Of a stretch of DNA of 64,000 nucleotides, positions 26,283 to 34,353 are shown piece after piece (the stretch's first letter is position 1; each line of letters begins with the position of its first letter). Under the pieces are notes generated by a model. The model searched no databases. It had not been told where the DNA came from and worked only from the letters and a program-made list of their open reading frames with translations. Source of the DNA: Microbacterium sp. CSI-V (GTDB lineage Bacteria; Actinomycetota; Actinomycetes; Actinomycetales; Microbacteriaceae); assembly GCF_001984105.1 (NCBI RefSeq), contig NZ_MTQM01000008.1, forward strand, positions 62,001 to 126,000, written 5' to 3'. A program made the position numbers and the translations under genes.

Positions 26283-27782
26283 TCAGGGTGCCGGGACGAG
26301 CACGGCGACGCCGTCGGCGCGGGGATCGCTCGCCGCGTCGCGCACGCCGGCGTCGCCGACGCGGCGGACGAACTGGACGTGTCCGGCTTCATCGGCGGGG
26401 CCGGGGAAGGCCGCGACGCCGAGGCCGAGGGTCTCGGCCCGTTCGATCACGTCGGATGCGACCCCCGGTTCGGTCACGAGGGTCAGCCGGTCGTGACCGA
26501 GGTCGCGGTCGCCGATCACCCAGCGCGGGCGGCCGAGCAGCTCGTCGAGGTCGGTGGCGGGGTCGGTGGCGTCGGGCAGCAGTTGCGCGAGGATCCAGGG
26601 CTGCGCCCGACCCCCCTGGCATCCCGCCACCACCGTCACGTCGCTGCGGTCGACGATCGCGGGCGCGAGCGTGTGCGGCGGGCGGGCGCCGGGACGGATC
26701 GCCGCGGGGGAAGTCGGATCGATCGAGAACGCTCCGCCGCGGTTGTGGAGCAGGATGCCGGTGACGGGATCGAGCACACCCGAACCGAAGGTCTGGTAGA
26801 CGCTCTGCACGATCGTCACGGCGTAGCCGTCGTCGTCGATCGCGACCACGGCGGCGGTGTCGCCCTGCGGACGCGGCTCGCCCGGACCCGTGAGGGGCGG
26901 GTCGTCGAGCGCGAGCAGCGCCTCGAGGTCGACCGGGCCCGCGGCGGGATCGCCGAGGTGGGCGCCGCGCGCCCGTGCGCCGCGGACGCTCGCCTCGAGG
27001 AGCTCGGGCGCCCCCGGCTCGCGCTCACCCGCCGCCGCGACGCCGAGGAGGATCGCACCCACCGAGGGCGGCGGGGCGACGCTGTACTCCGCGTCGCCGA
27101 TCGTGCGGGTCAGGGCGCCGACGACCTCGGGGCGGTAGCCGGCGAAGTCGTCGTCGGTGTGGACGCCGCCGTGGGCGCGCAGCGTCCGGACGAGAGCGCG
27201 GGCGATCTCGCCGTCGTAGAAGTCGCGCGGGTCGGCCGCGAGGCGGCGGAGCGACGCCGCGAGCGCCGGCTGGACGAGGACGTCGCCCTCGGCGAGCAGC
27301 GCCCCGTCCCGGGTGAAGACCTCACGCAGCCCGGCGTCCGCATGGATCGCGTCGGCACGCGAGACCAAGGCGCGCACGAGACCCGCACTCACCGGCGTTC
27401 CGGCGTCGGCGACCTCGGCGGCCGCCGCCAGCGCCCGCGAGACCGGCAGCACCGCGCCGAGCTCGGCGATCGCGGTCCACCCGGCGACCATGCCCGGCAC
27501 GGTCACCGAGCCGGCGCCCGCGCGCGGCACCTCGCTCCAGGCGGCCGCGGCCTCGGCGACGGCAGCCGGCGCGGTGCCCGCGGCGACGACCGCGGTCGTG
27601 GAGCCGTCCGGGCGGCGGACCAGGGCGATGACGTCGCCGCCGATCGCGCACTGGTGCGGGTAGACGACGGTGAGCATGGCGGCCGCGGCGAGCGCGGCAT
27701 CCAGGGCGTTTCCTCCCGCGGCGATCGCGGAGCGTCCCGCGTCGACGGCGGCGGCGTGGGGGGCGGCGAGGGCGATGGCCAT
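26283..27782 (-). CDS. Gamma-glutamyltransferase-like protein (no signal peptide)
   Basis: A 499-residue Ntn-hydrolase of the gamma-glutamyltranspeptidase family. It keeps the landmarks AGGNALDAALAA, YPHQCAIGGD, GSVTVPGM, YRPEVVGAL and FGSGVLDPVTGILLHN. The self-cleaving nucleophile should be Thr309 in Q-G-D-T-A-A, where the family usually has T-T-H. No export signal is visible, so it is probably cytoplasmic and could remove the gamma-glutamyl group added by the GS-like ligase. Activity is uncertain given the changed motif. ATG 27782 lies one base after the flavoprotein stop. Confidence 0.8.
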   Translation of the reverse strand: MAIALAAPHAAAVDAGRSAIAAGGNALDAALAAAAMLTVVYPHQCAIGGDVIALVRRPDGSTTAVVAAGTAPAAVAEAAAAWSEVPRAGAGSVTVPGMVAGWTAIAELGAVLPVSRALAAAAEVADAGTPVSAGLVRALVSRADAIHADAGLREVFTRDGALLAEGDVLVQPALAASLRRLAADPRDFYDGEIARALVRTLRAHGGVHTDDDFAGYRPEVVGALTRTIGDAEYSVAPPPSVGAILLGVAAAGEREPGAPELLEASVRGARARGAHLGDPAAGPVDLEALLALDDPPLTGPGEPRPQGDTAAVVAIDDDGYAVTIVQSVYQTFGSGVLDPVTGILLHNRGGAFSIDPTSPAAIRPGARPPHTLAPAIVDRSDVTVVAGCQGGRAQPWILAQLLPDATDPATDLDELLGRPRWVIGDRDLGHDRLTLVTEPGVASDVIERAETLGLGVAAFPGPADEAGHVQFVRRVGDAGVRDAASDPRADGVAVLVPAP

Positions 27783-27783
27783 G

Positions 27784-28881
27784 TCAGATCCCCCGTCGTG
27801 CGGTCGAGACGAAGTCGAGGTCGGGGCGCTCGATTCCCGTGGCGAGGTCGGCGACGGCGTCGCCGATCGCGGGCCCGAACTTGAACCCATGCCCCGAGCA
27901 GGCCGACACGGCGATGACCTCGGGGGCGTCGGCGAGCGGTCCGACGATGAAGCGCTTGTCCTCGGTCATCGTGTACAGGCACGCGGCCGCCTCGACGGGG
28001 GTGGTGTCGACGCCGGGCACGAAGGCGTGCAGCAGATCGCGCAGCGCGTCGACCTCGGCGGGGGTGGGCGGGGCGACGGGCGTCTCGGGGTCCCAGACCT
28101 CGCCGGCATCCACTCCGAGCTTCACGCCGTTCCCGTCGGCATCCGGGATGCCGAAGACGAGCCCCTCGGGGCGATCGACGGAGAAAGCTCCGAGCGACGG
28201 CGGGGATCCGGCCGACTGCCCCGCGCGGACGGTGACGGTGAGGATGCGCCACACCTCGAGGAGGTTCGCCAGCTGCGGCAGCAGACGGCCGGCCCACGAG
28301 CCGCCGGCGACGACGAGCCGCGCGGCGCGCACGACACCCTGATCGGTGCGGACCTCCACGCCGTCGGACACCGGCTCCCAGCCGAGCACGCGCTCCCCGT
28401 CGCGGAGGTCGGCACCGGCCGCCACGGCGAGACGCCGCAGCGCGAGGAGTGCCCGTTCGGCCTCCAGCACACCTGCCGAGGGGTCGTACACGGCGCGGTA
28501 CCCCGCGGGCACCGCGAAACCGGGCATCAGCGCCGCCATCTCGTCACGATCGTCGACCAGGACGCAGTCCGGTCCCTGCAGCTGCGACGCGCCCTCGTGG
28601 GCGTAGAGGCCGCCGGTGCGGTGGAACAGCGTCTCCCCCGACGCGCGCTCGAGCGCGCCCCACGCGTCGAAGGCCTTCTCGACGAGCGGATTCCACACCG
28701 GGTTCGGGTACGCGCGGCGGATCATGCGGGTGCGCCCGTGCGAGGAGCCGCGCGAGTGCCCCGCGGCGAAGCGGTCGATGCCCACCACGCGCACCCCGCG
28801 TCGGGCGACGCTCGCGACGGTGGACATCCCGTGGATGCCGAGCCCGAGCACGACGACGTCGGCCGAGACGACCGCGGTCAT
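27784..28881 (-). CDS. Sarcosine-oxidase-like FAD oxidase (MSOX family)
   Basis: A 365-residue flavoprotein expected to oxidise an N-methyl or secondary amine and release formaldehyde or an aldehyde plus peroxide. The N-terminal VVVLGLGIHGMST FAD motif and GSSHGRTRMIRRAY match monomeric sarcosine oxidase. Cys301 in ACLYTMTEDK is at the position of the covalent FAD cysteine, and SGHGFKFGPAIG is the substrate/FAD block. Related enzymes include N-methyltryptophan oxidase and gamma-N-methylaminobutyrate oxidase. ATG 28881 overlaps the aminotransferase stop (ATGA). Confidence 0.88.
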   Translation of the reverse strand: MTAVVSADVVVLGLGIHGMSTVASVARRGVRVVGIDRFAAGHSRGSSHGRTRMIRRAYPNPVWNPLVEKAFDAWGALERASGETLFHRTGGLYAHEGASQLQGPDCVLVDDRDEMAALMPGFAVPAGYRAVYDPSAGVLEAERALLALRRLAVAAGADLRDGERVLGWEPVSDGVEVRTDQGVVRAARLVVAGGSWAGRLLPQLANLLEVWRILTVTVRAGQSAGSPPSLGAFSVDRPEGLVFGIPDADGNGVKLGVDAGEVWDPETPVAPPTPAEVDALRDLLHAFVPGVDTTPVEAAACLYTMTEDKRFIVGPLADAPEVIAVSACSGHGFKFGPAIGDAVADLATGIERPDLDFVSTARRGI

Positions 28882-30134
28882 CGCGTGATCCCGGTGGCGA
28901 TCGCCGCGACCCCGTCGACGAGGGCGGACAGGTCGGTGTCGTCGTTGTACACGTGCGGCGAGGCGCGCACGACGCTCGGCACACCCCGATCGCCCAGGTC
29001 CCACTGGCCGTGCGTCGCCGGCACCGAGACGACCCGCACGCCGCGGCGTGCGAGCTCGACGACGGCGTCGGCGGATGCCACTCCCTCGATGACGAAGGTC
29101 ACGATGGCCGAGCGCGTCCCCGGGGGGTCGGCGACGGTCACGCCGTCGAGGGAGGCGAGCACCTCGCGGAGCCGTCGACCGGCATCCACCAGCCACGCCT
29201 GGGTGACCGGGATGCCGCGCTCCGCGGCCTCGTCCAGTGCGGCGCCGAGACCGAGGCGTGCGGCGATCGCGCCCTCCCAGGTCTCGTACCGCCGCGCCGA
29301 GGCGTCGAGCTCCCACTCGGAGCTCGTCGTCCAGCGCGCACCCCGCACGTCCGGGGCCGCGGGCAGCAGTCGCTCGAGCAGGGCGCCGCGCACGTACGCG
29401 AACCCGGTGCCGCGCGGGGCGCGGAGGAACTTGCGGCCGGTGGTCACCATGACGTCGCAGTCGATCTCGGCCACGTCGACCGCGAGGTGCCCGACCGACT
29501 GGGTGGCATCGAGGATGTAGGTCCCGCCGTAGCGCCGCACGACCTCCCCGATCTGGGCGGCCGGCTCGACGAGACCGGACGAAGTGGGCACGTGGGCGAC
29601 CGTCACGATCGACGGTACCCCGTCGGACAGGAGCGCTTCGAGCGCGGCGACATCGACGCGGCGGCGCGCGTCGTACGGGGCGATCACGAGATCGATCCCC
29701 TGCTCGCGAGCGAGGCTCATGAGGTGCAGCGCGTGGCTGACGTAGGTGCTGCTCGAGGCGACGATGCGCTGCCCCCGCGCGGGTCGCAGCGCATCGAGCA
29801 GGACCCGGAGTCCGGTGGACGCGCTGTCGAACAGGGCGATCTCGCTCGGGTCGGCGCCGACGAGGCCGGCCGCCGAGGCGTACACCGCGTCAAGGTGTCC
29901 GCGCCGCTCCGCCGCCGCCTCGTAGCCGCCCTTCGCCTCTTCCAGACGGAGGTGCTCGACCACCGTGGCGACTACTCCGCGCGACGGTAGAGCCGCACCC
30001 GCGGCGTTGAAGTGGCTCGCGAGCGTGGAGCCCGTGGTGCGTTCACGCTCGGCGGCGACGTCGATGGAGGATCCGTCCGCGGGGAGCGCGGATGCCGAGG
30101 CCGGTGCGGCGTCTGCGATGGGGAGCGGGTTCAT
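28878..30134 (-). CDS. Class V PLP-dependent aminotransferase-like enzyme
   Basis: A 418-residue fold-type I PLP enzyme of the class V group, which includes isopenicillin-N epimerase, cysteine desulfurases and EgtE. It has AHVPTSSG, the PLP Asp209 in LDATQSVGH and the Schiff-base Lys235 in TTGRKFLRAPRG. It may transaminate, epimerise or cleave an amino-acid intermediate; the exact reaction cannot be read off. ATG 30134 has GGAGGT about 12 bases upstream, a long spacing. It is the first gene of the five-gene operon, with operator pair D about 25-50 bases upstream. Confidence 0.85.
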   Translation of the reverse strand: MNPLPIADAAPASASALPADGSSIDVAAERERTTGSTLASHFNAAGAALPSRGVVATVVEHLRLEEAKGGYEAAAERRGHLDAVYASAAGLVGADPSEIALFDSASTGLRVLLDALRPARGQRIVASSSTYVSHALHLMSLAREQGIDLVIAPYDARRRVDVAALEALLSDGVPSIVTVAHVPTSSGLVEPAAQIGEVVRRYGGTYILDATQSVGHLAVDVAEIDCDVMVTTGRKFLRAPRGTGFAYVRGALLERLLPAAPDVRGARWTTSSEWELDASARRYETWEGAIAARLGLGAALDEAAERGIPVTQAWLVDAGRRLREVLASLDGVTVADPPGTRSAIVTFVIEGVASADAVVELARRGVRVVSVPATHGQWDLGDRGVPSVVRASPHVYNDDTDLSALVDGVAAIATGITR

Positions 30135-30153
30135 GGGGGACGGGTTACCTCCG

Positions 30154-30188
30154 AGTAGGATCCAAACATACTACATGTGGATCCAATC
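30154..30188. promoter_or_regulatory. Operator pair D in the divergent promoter region
   Basis: AGTAGGATCCAAAC and ATGTGGATCCAATC have GGATCC cores at 30158 and 30179, 21 bp apart, in the 79-base gap between the aminotransferase (minus) and the amidotransferase-like gene (plus). A TATGTT hexamer, a possible -10 for the minus direction, lies between the cores. One pair could control both directions. Confidence 0.7.
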
Positions 30189-30213
30189 CATGATCCCGGC
30201 CCCCGGAGGTGCC

Positions 30214-31014
30214 ATGTCGCGCATGATCGCCTACGTCAGCCCGGGCCCGGCCGACGTGCCCGCCGCCCTCGGCGACGACGTCCTGACATCCTTCGCCGCG
30301 CTCTCGCGCGTGCACGCCGACGGCTGGGGAGCGGGCTGGCGGACGAGCGCGGGCGTGGGGGCTCGAGTCGTCGCGGGACGACCCGCCACGCGCCACGACC
30401 TCGCCCGCGCCGTCCGCGTCCCGGCGACCGCGGCGCTGCTGTACCTCCGCTTCGGCAGCGCCGAAAGCGGCACCGGGGAGGCGGAGGCGCAGCCCTTCCT
30501 GTTCGGCGACGAGGCGTTCCAGCACAACGGAGCACTGTCCCCGCCCGACCGACTGCGCGCCGAGCTCACCGACGGCGAGCGGGCCGACCTCCGCGGGAGC
30601 AACGACAGCGAGCTTTACTTCGCCCGGCTCCGACGCGCCCTCACGCCCGGCACCGTTCCCGACCCCGTCCGGATCGCGGATGCCGTCGCGGCCGTCCGCG
30701 AGTCCTACCCGGAGGCGTGCCTGAACGCCCTCCTCCTCACCCCCACGGCGCTCGTGGCCGTGCACTCCTCCGCGTCACGGCCCGCCCCGCACGCCGCGTT
30801 CGCCGCCCGCGGATTCGCGGAGGCCGATCTGCCCCCCGGCCACGGCGACGACTACAACGTCCTCTTCACCCGCCGCACCGCGTCCGGTGCACGCCTAGTC
30901 GCGACGACCGGCATCCCCCTCGCCGGCTGGACCCCTCTCCCCGCCGACACGGTCTCGCTGGTCACCCCCGCGTCCGTGGCATCCACCCCCGTCCCCCGTC
31001 GCGCGAGCGCGTGA
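30214..31014 (+). CDS. Class II glutamine amidotransferase-like protein with Ser at the nucleophile position
   Basis: A 266-residue Ntn-type amidotransferase-fold protein of the YafJ/EgtC kind: MSRMIAYVS, RFGSAESG, QHNGALS (oxyanion Asn-Gly) and NDSELYFARL. In the family residue 2 is the catalytic N-terminal Cys (M-C-R-x); here the codon is TCG, Ser. ATG 30214 is supported by GGAGGT three bases upstream; ATG 30223 would start MIAYVS and also lacks Cys. It might hydrolyse a gamma-glutamylamide with a Ser nucleophile or be a binding protein. It is divergent from the aminotransferase operon and shares operator pair D. Its stop lies inside the palindrome at 31007. Confidence 0.8.
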   Translation: MSRMIAYVSPGPADVPAALGDDVLTSFAALSRVHADGWGAGWRTSAGVGARVVAGRPATRHDLARAVRVPATAALLYLRFGSAESGTGEAEAQPFLFGDEAFQHNGALSPPDRLRAELTDGERADLRGSNDSELYFARLRRALTPGTVPDPVRIADAVAAVRESYPEACLNALLLTPTALVAVHSSASRPAPHAAFAARGFAEADLPPGHGDDYNVLFTRRTASGARLVATTGIPLAGWTPLPADTVSLVTPASVASTPVPRRASA

Positions 31015-31074
31015 GTCGCCAAGAATTGTCGCTCCGGTGGTGGTGGAGGCGACACTTCCTGGCGACTCACGCGC
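31007..31074. repeat. REP-like long palindrome, copy 1
   Basis: Arms 31007-31032 and 31049-31074 pair over about 26 bp with two internal mismatches plus a possible terminal one; the core is GCGTGAGTCGCCAAGAA facing its complement. The loop is about 16 bases. The stop codon of the amidotransferase-like gene (31012-31014) lies in the left arm. The same arm sequence recurs at 57907-57972. Confidence 0.75.
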
Positions 31075-31108
31075 GTGGGGCGCGAGGAGCGCGGGATAGC
31101 GTGGAGAC

Positions 31109-31975
31109 ATGGCACGGATGCGGGTGGAACCGGACGATGCGCCGACGGCGCGACTGTCCGACGGGGCGATCGCGCGGGTGACCGCGTCCACCTACGTGTC
31201 GGGGTCGGAGCTCGTCGTCGACGGCACCCCGCAGTCGCACGTCGACCTGGAAGACCCCACGCACTTGCACTTCGAGTACGTCGCGCGCATGGGCGCGGTC
31301 ATCGACAGACTCCGGATGCCGGGACAGCCGCTGACCGCGGTCCACCTCGGCGCGGGCGCCCTGACGCTCCCCCGCTACGTCGAGGCCACCCGACCCGGAT
31401 CACGGCAACAAATCATCGAGTTGGAGCCGGCGCTGTGGGACCTGGTGCGCGATAACCTCCCCCTTCCCCGCGGGGCGGCGATCCGCGTCCGCATCGGCGA
31501 TGCCCGCGCGGGCCTGGGCCGCCTGCCCGCGGGCCTGCACGGCGCGGTCGACCTGCTGGTCAGCGACGTCTACTCGGGCGCACAGACCCCCGCGCACCTG
31601 ACCACGGTGGAGTTCTACCGGGACGCCGCGTCCCTCCTCGCACCCGACGGCGTCCTGCTCGTCAACGTCTCCGACGGACCGGGGCTCGCGTTCGCACGGC
31701 GTCAGGTCGCGACCGTGCGCGAGGTGCTGCCCGAGGTCATCGTCCTCGCCGAGGTGCAGGTTCTCAAGGGCCGGCGGTTCGGGAACCTCGTCGTGGCGGC
31801 CTCCGCCGCGCCACTCCCGGTCGAGTGGTTGCCGCGTCTGATGGCCGCCGGACCCCACCCCGCGAAGGTCGCCCAGGGCGGCGAGATCGACGAGTTCATC
31901 CGCGGCGCGCGTCCGGCGACGGATGCCGACGCGACACCGTCGCCGAAGCCCTCGGCATCCATCTTCGACCGGTGA
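31109..31975 (+). CDS. Spermidine-synthase-like methyltransferase-fold protein
   Basis: A 288-residue protein with a SpeE-like Rossmann fold: HLGAGALTLPRYVEATRPGS (cofactor loop), QIIELEPAL (acidic end of strand 2), IRIGDARAGL and DLLVSDVYSGAQTP. Such stand-alone actinobacterial homologues are annotated as spermidine synthase-like, but they lack the N-terminal beta domain of true SpeE and their reaction is not established. ATG 31109 has GTGGAGA upstream. It carries no operator pair, so it probably lies outside the catabolic regulon. Confidence 0.75.
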   Translation: MARMRVEPDDAPTARLSDGAIARVTASTYVSGSELVVDGTPQSHVDLEDPTHLHFEYVARMGAVIDRLRMPGQPLTAVHLGAGALTLPRYVEATRPGSRQQIIELEPALWDLVRDNLPLPRGAAIRVRIGDARAGLGRLPAGLHGAVDLLVSDVYSGAQTPAHLTTVEFYRDAASLLAPDGVLLVNVSDGPGLAFARRQVATVREVLPEVIVLAEVQVLKGRRFGNLVVAASAAPLPVEWLPRLMAAGPHPAKVAQGGEIDEFIRGARPATDADATPSPKPSASIFDR

Positions 31976-32079
31976 GCCCCGAGGTCACGACCTGTTCGCG
32001 GCCGGACGGTGTGGCGATGCGGCTCCGGCCGCCGACGCACCGCAGACTGGAGACCATCGGCCATTCGAGAGGAGCGACG

Positions 32080-32607
32080 GTGAGCTACATCCACGGGTAC
32101 GACCCCGACACATTGCGCGAGATCACCGACTCTCGCGAGTGCGCGGAACGACTCGAGGAGATCGGTTCGCAGCGCAGCCTCCCCGCCCTCCTCGAGCGCA
32201 CCTGGCTCCTGAAGGTGCTCGACCGGTTCGACGAGGCGCTGACGGTGTCCGAGCAGTCGGTGCGCGTGGCGCGGATGGCCGGAACCCGCCGCGACCTGCT
32301 GCGCGCGCGCATCCTGCACGCGACGATCCAGCAGTGCCGGGGCGCGTTCGCCGCGGCCGAGCAGGAGCTCACCGCGTGCGCCGAAGAGGCCGAGGGGCAG
32401 GGGTGGTCCGGCATCGCCGCGTTCGCCCTGCAGCACCGCGGCAAGGTCCACTACGACGAGGGCGACTTCGAGTCGGCCCGTCGCGACTTCAAGCGCGCGC
32501 TGTTCCTCCGCCAGAACGCGGGAGCCGGCGACGCCGAGCTCGAGTCGACGCTGCTGGCGATCGACGCCGCCGACCGCCGACGGGCCCGCGCGGTCGTGGC
32601 GAGCTGA
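32080..32607 (+). CDS. TPR-type helical repeat protein
   Basis: A 175-residue protein of paired helices typical of tetratricopeptide repeats: LLKVLDRFDEALTVSEQSVRVARM, LHATIQQCRGAFAAAEQELTACAEEA and GKVHYDEGDFESARRDFKRALFLRQ. It is probably a cytoplasmic scaffold for a protein-protein contact. GTG 32080 is chosen because GAGAGGAG lies five bases upstream; the open frame extends further upstream but has no comparable site. Partner unknown. It lies 29 bases before the SprT gene. Confidence 0.75.
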   Translation: MSYIHGYDPDTLREITDSRECAERLEEIGSQRSLPALLERTWLLKVLDRFDEALTVSEQSVRVARMAGTRRDLLRARILHATIQQCRGAFAAAEQELTACAEEAEGQGWSGIAAFALQHRGKVHYDEGDFESARRDFKRALFLRQNAGAGDAELESTLLAIDAADRRRARAVVAS

Positions 32608-32636
32608 CGTCGGAGCCCCTCTCTACGATTCCCCTC

Positions 32637-33125
32637 ATGTCCGATCTGCAGCGTGTGCGCGTGTGGGCAGAGGCCCTGATCGCTCTGCACCTCGACGAAT
32701 CGTGGTCGTTCGCCTTCGACAACGCCAAGCGGCGCGCTGGTCTCTGCGACTACGGCCGTCGCCGCATCAGCGTCTCGCGCTACCTCACGGCGCGGTACGA
32801 CGACGACACCAACCACCAGACGCTCCTGCACGAGGTCGCCCACGCGCTCGCGGGAGCCGCGGCCGGGCACGGTCCGGTGTGGAAGAGGGCGGCGCGCGAG
32901 CTCGGGTACGTCGGCGGCACGACCCACGCCGGCGAGACGGCCACCGAGCTGGCCCCGTGGGTGGGCACGTGCCCGTCCGGTCACGTCGCCTACCGGCACC
33001 GCCGGGCGACGCGTCCCACCTCGTGCGCCAAGTGCGCACCGTACTTCGACCCGCGCTTCGCGCTGACGTGGGTGCACCGCGAGATCACCCCCGCGACGCG
33101 GCTGGCCGCGGCGACGCCGCGCTGA
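32637..33125 (+). CDS. SprT-like zinc metalloprotease-family protein
   Basis: A 162-residue protein with HEVAH at 65-69 (catalytic zinc HExxH) and a C-terminal zinc ribbon (CPSGH ... SCAKC). This is the domain order of bacterial SprT and of the eukaryotic DNA-protein crosslink protease SPRTN. Function in bacteria is poorly defined. ATG 32637 gives MSDLQRVRVWAEALI. The preceding TPR gene is close and on the same strand. Confidence 0.85.
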   Translation: MSDLQRVRVWAEALIALHLDESWSFAFDNAKRRAGLCDYGRRRISVSRYLTARYDDDTNHQTLLHEVAHALAGAAAGHGPVWKRAARELGYVGGTTHAGETATELAPWVGTCPSGHVAYRHRRATRPTSCAKCAPYFDPRFALTWVHREITPATRLAAATPR

Positions 33126-33143
33126 GCCGCGTCCGGCACCGTT

Positions 33144-33761
33144 TCAGGCGGCGGTGAAAGCCCCGTCGCGCAGCACGGGGACCACGGATGCCGCGTCGCG
33201 CTCGGCCGCGGCGAGGACGAGGTCGCGCTCGCCCGCGTCCGCGCGCAGCCGGCCGGTGCCGCTGGCGGTGAGCAGGTGCCGCACGGCCCCACGCAGCGCC
33301 CGGAACCCCTCGCCGGCGACGGCCGCGTCCGGCGAGGCATGGTCGATTCCGAGGTCGCCGAGCGCCGCCACGACGGCGCCGGCACCCAGCGAATCCTCCA
33401 CGGCGAATCGCGGGCCCGACTCGCCGTCGTCGCCGACCGCGATGATCGCGATGCTCGTGCGGTCGCCGCGCGAGCGCTGCACCTCGAGCACGTGCGCGGC
33501 GACGGCGGCGGCGTTGCGGATCCCCCCGGCCACGACGTGCGCGCCCTCCCGCTCGGCGGCGAGCGCGATGCGGTCGGCGGCGTCGGCCTGTGCGGGAGCG
33601 GCTTCCCCGCTCTCGGCGGCCGCGAGCGCCCGCGCGGTCAGTCCCAGCGTCTGCACCACGGCGACGACGTGCGCCGGGGCCACGCGTGCGAGCCCCGCCT
33701 CGCCCCACTCCAGGCGCACCTGGTAGTCGACCTGCGAGAGAGCGGCGGGGGTGTTCGGCAT
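33144..33761 (-). CDS. ComB-like (2-phosphosulfolactate phosphatase family) protein
   Basis: A 205-residue protein with the ComB family pattern: QVRLEWGEAGL near the start, VVAGGIRNAAAVAAHVL, RTSIAIIAVG, RFAVEDSLGAGAVV, IDHASPDAAVA and ALRGAVRHLLTASGTGR. In archaea and some bacteria ComB removes phosphate from 2-phosphosulfolactate in coenzyme M synthesis. Actinobacteria lack that pathway, so the substrate here is unknown. It converges on the SprT gene. Confidence 0.75.
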   Translation of the reverse strand: MPNTPAALSQVDYQVRLEWGEAGLARVAPAHVVAVVQTLGLTARALAAAESGEAAPAQADAADRIALAAEREGAHVVAGGIRNAAAVAAHVLEVQRSRGDRTSIAIIAVGDDGESGPRFAVEDSLGAGAVVAALGDLGIDHASPDAAVAGEGFRALRGAVRHLLTASGTGRLRADAGERDLVLAAAERDAASVVPVLRDGAFTAA

Positions 33762-33845
33762 CCCTCGAGCCTACGACGGGCGTCGGGAGTCGCCCGGCTC
33801 GTCAACCCGACCGCGTTCCCCGCGGAGAGTTGGCACAATGCGAGC

Positions 33846-34346
33846 ATGCGCATTCTGCTGAAGTTCGAGATCGACTGCGATCCGGATGCCGCCTGGCGGG
33901 CCCTGCACTCCCCGCGCGCCGTCGCGGAGCTGTACGGACCCCTCCTCGACGTCGAGCCGCTCGAGGAGACTCCGACGTCGTTCGCCTCGGGTGACGACGT
34001 CCCGGTGCAGATGCGTGCGGCGGGTGTCTTCCCCGTGGGGCGCCAATTGATCTCGGTCGCCGACCGCGAGACGTCCGACGGCAACGGCCGCGTGCGAGTG
34101 TTCCGCGACTGGGGTGTGCCCCTCACGGGTCCGCTCGCGGCGCTGGACGTCTGGGACCACCAGATGGCGGTCTCGGCCGTGCCCGGCGACCCGAACCGGA
34201 CGCTGTGGCGCGAGCGCCTCACGATCGGCGGTGCCGCCGCGCCCGCCCTGTGGCCCGGCCTCTGGGCGATGTGGCAGTGGCGCGCGGCGCGCATCCGCGC
34301 GCTCGCCCCCACCTGGGCGCACGACCCGGAGCTCGACGAGGACTGA
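33846..34346 (+). CDS. SRPBCC-like conserved actinobacterial protein
   Basis: A 166-residue protein starting MRILLKFEIDCDPDAAWRAL. A beta-rich middle (FRDWGVPLTGPLAALDVWDHQMAVS) and a C-terminal Trp-rich helix (PALWPGLWAMWQWRAARI) suggest a START/SRPBCC-type ligand-binding fold. No catalytic motif is visible. The promoter region upstream carries a CACAATG-like hexamer close to the ATG, so the mRNA may be nearly leaderless. Confidence 0.6.
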   Translation: MRILLKFEIDCDPDAAWRALHSPRAVAELYGPLLDVEPLEETPTSFASGDDVPVQMRAAGVFPVGRQLISVADRETSDGNGRVRVFRDWGVPLTGPLAALDVWDHQMAVSAVPGDPNRTLWRERLTIGGAAAPALWPGLWAMWQWRAARIRALAPTWAHDPELDED

Positions 34347-34353
34347 GTCGCGC

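Noticed and set aside
30223..30225. ATG 30223 as an alternative start of the amidotransferase-like protein to explain the missing Cys2
   Set aside because: It would start MIAYVS, also without Cys, and leaves GGAGGT 12 bases away; ATG 30214 has a proper nearby ribosome site.
33144..33761. A coenzyme M biosynthesis function for the ComB-like gene
   Set aside because: No other coenzyme M genes are present and actinobacteria are not known to make it; only family membership is claimed.
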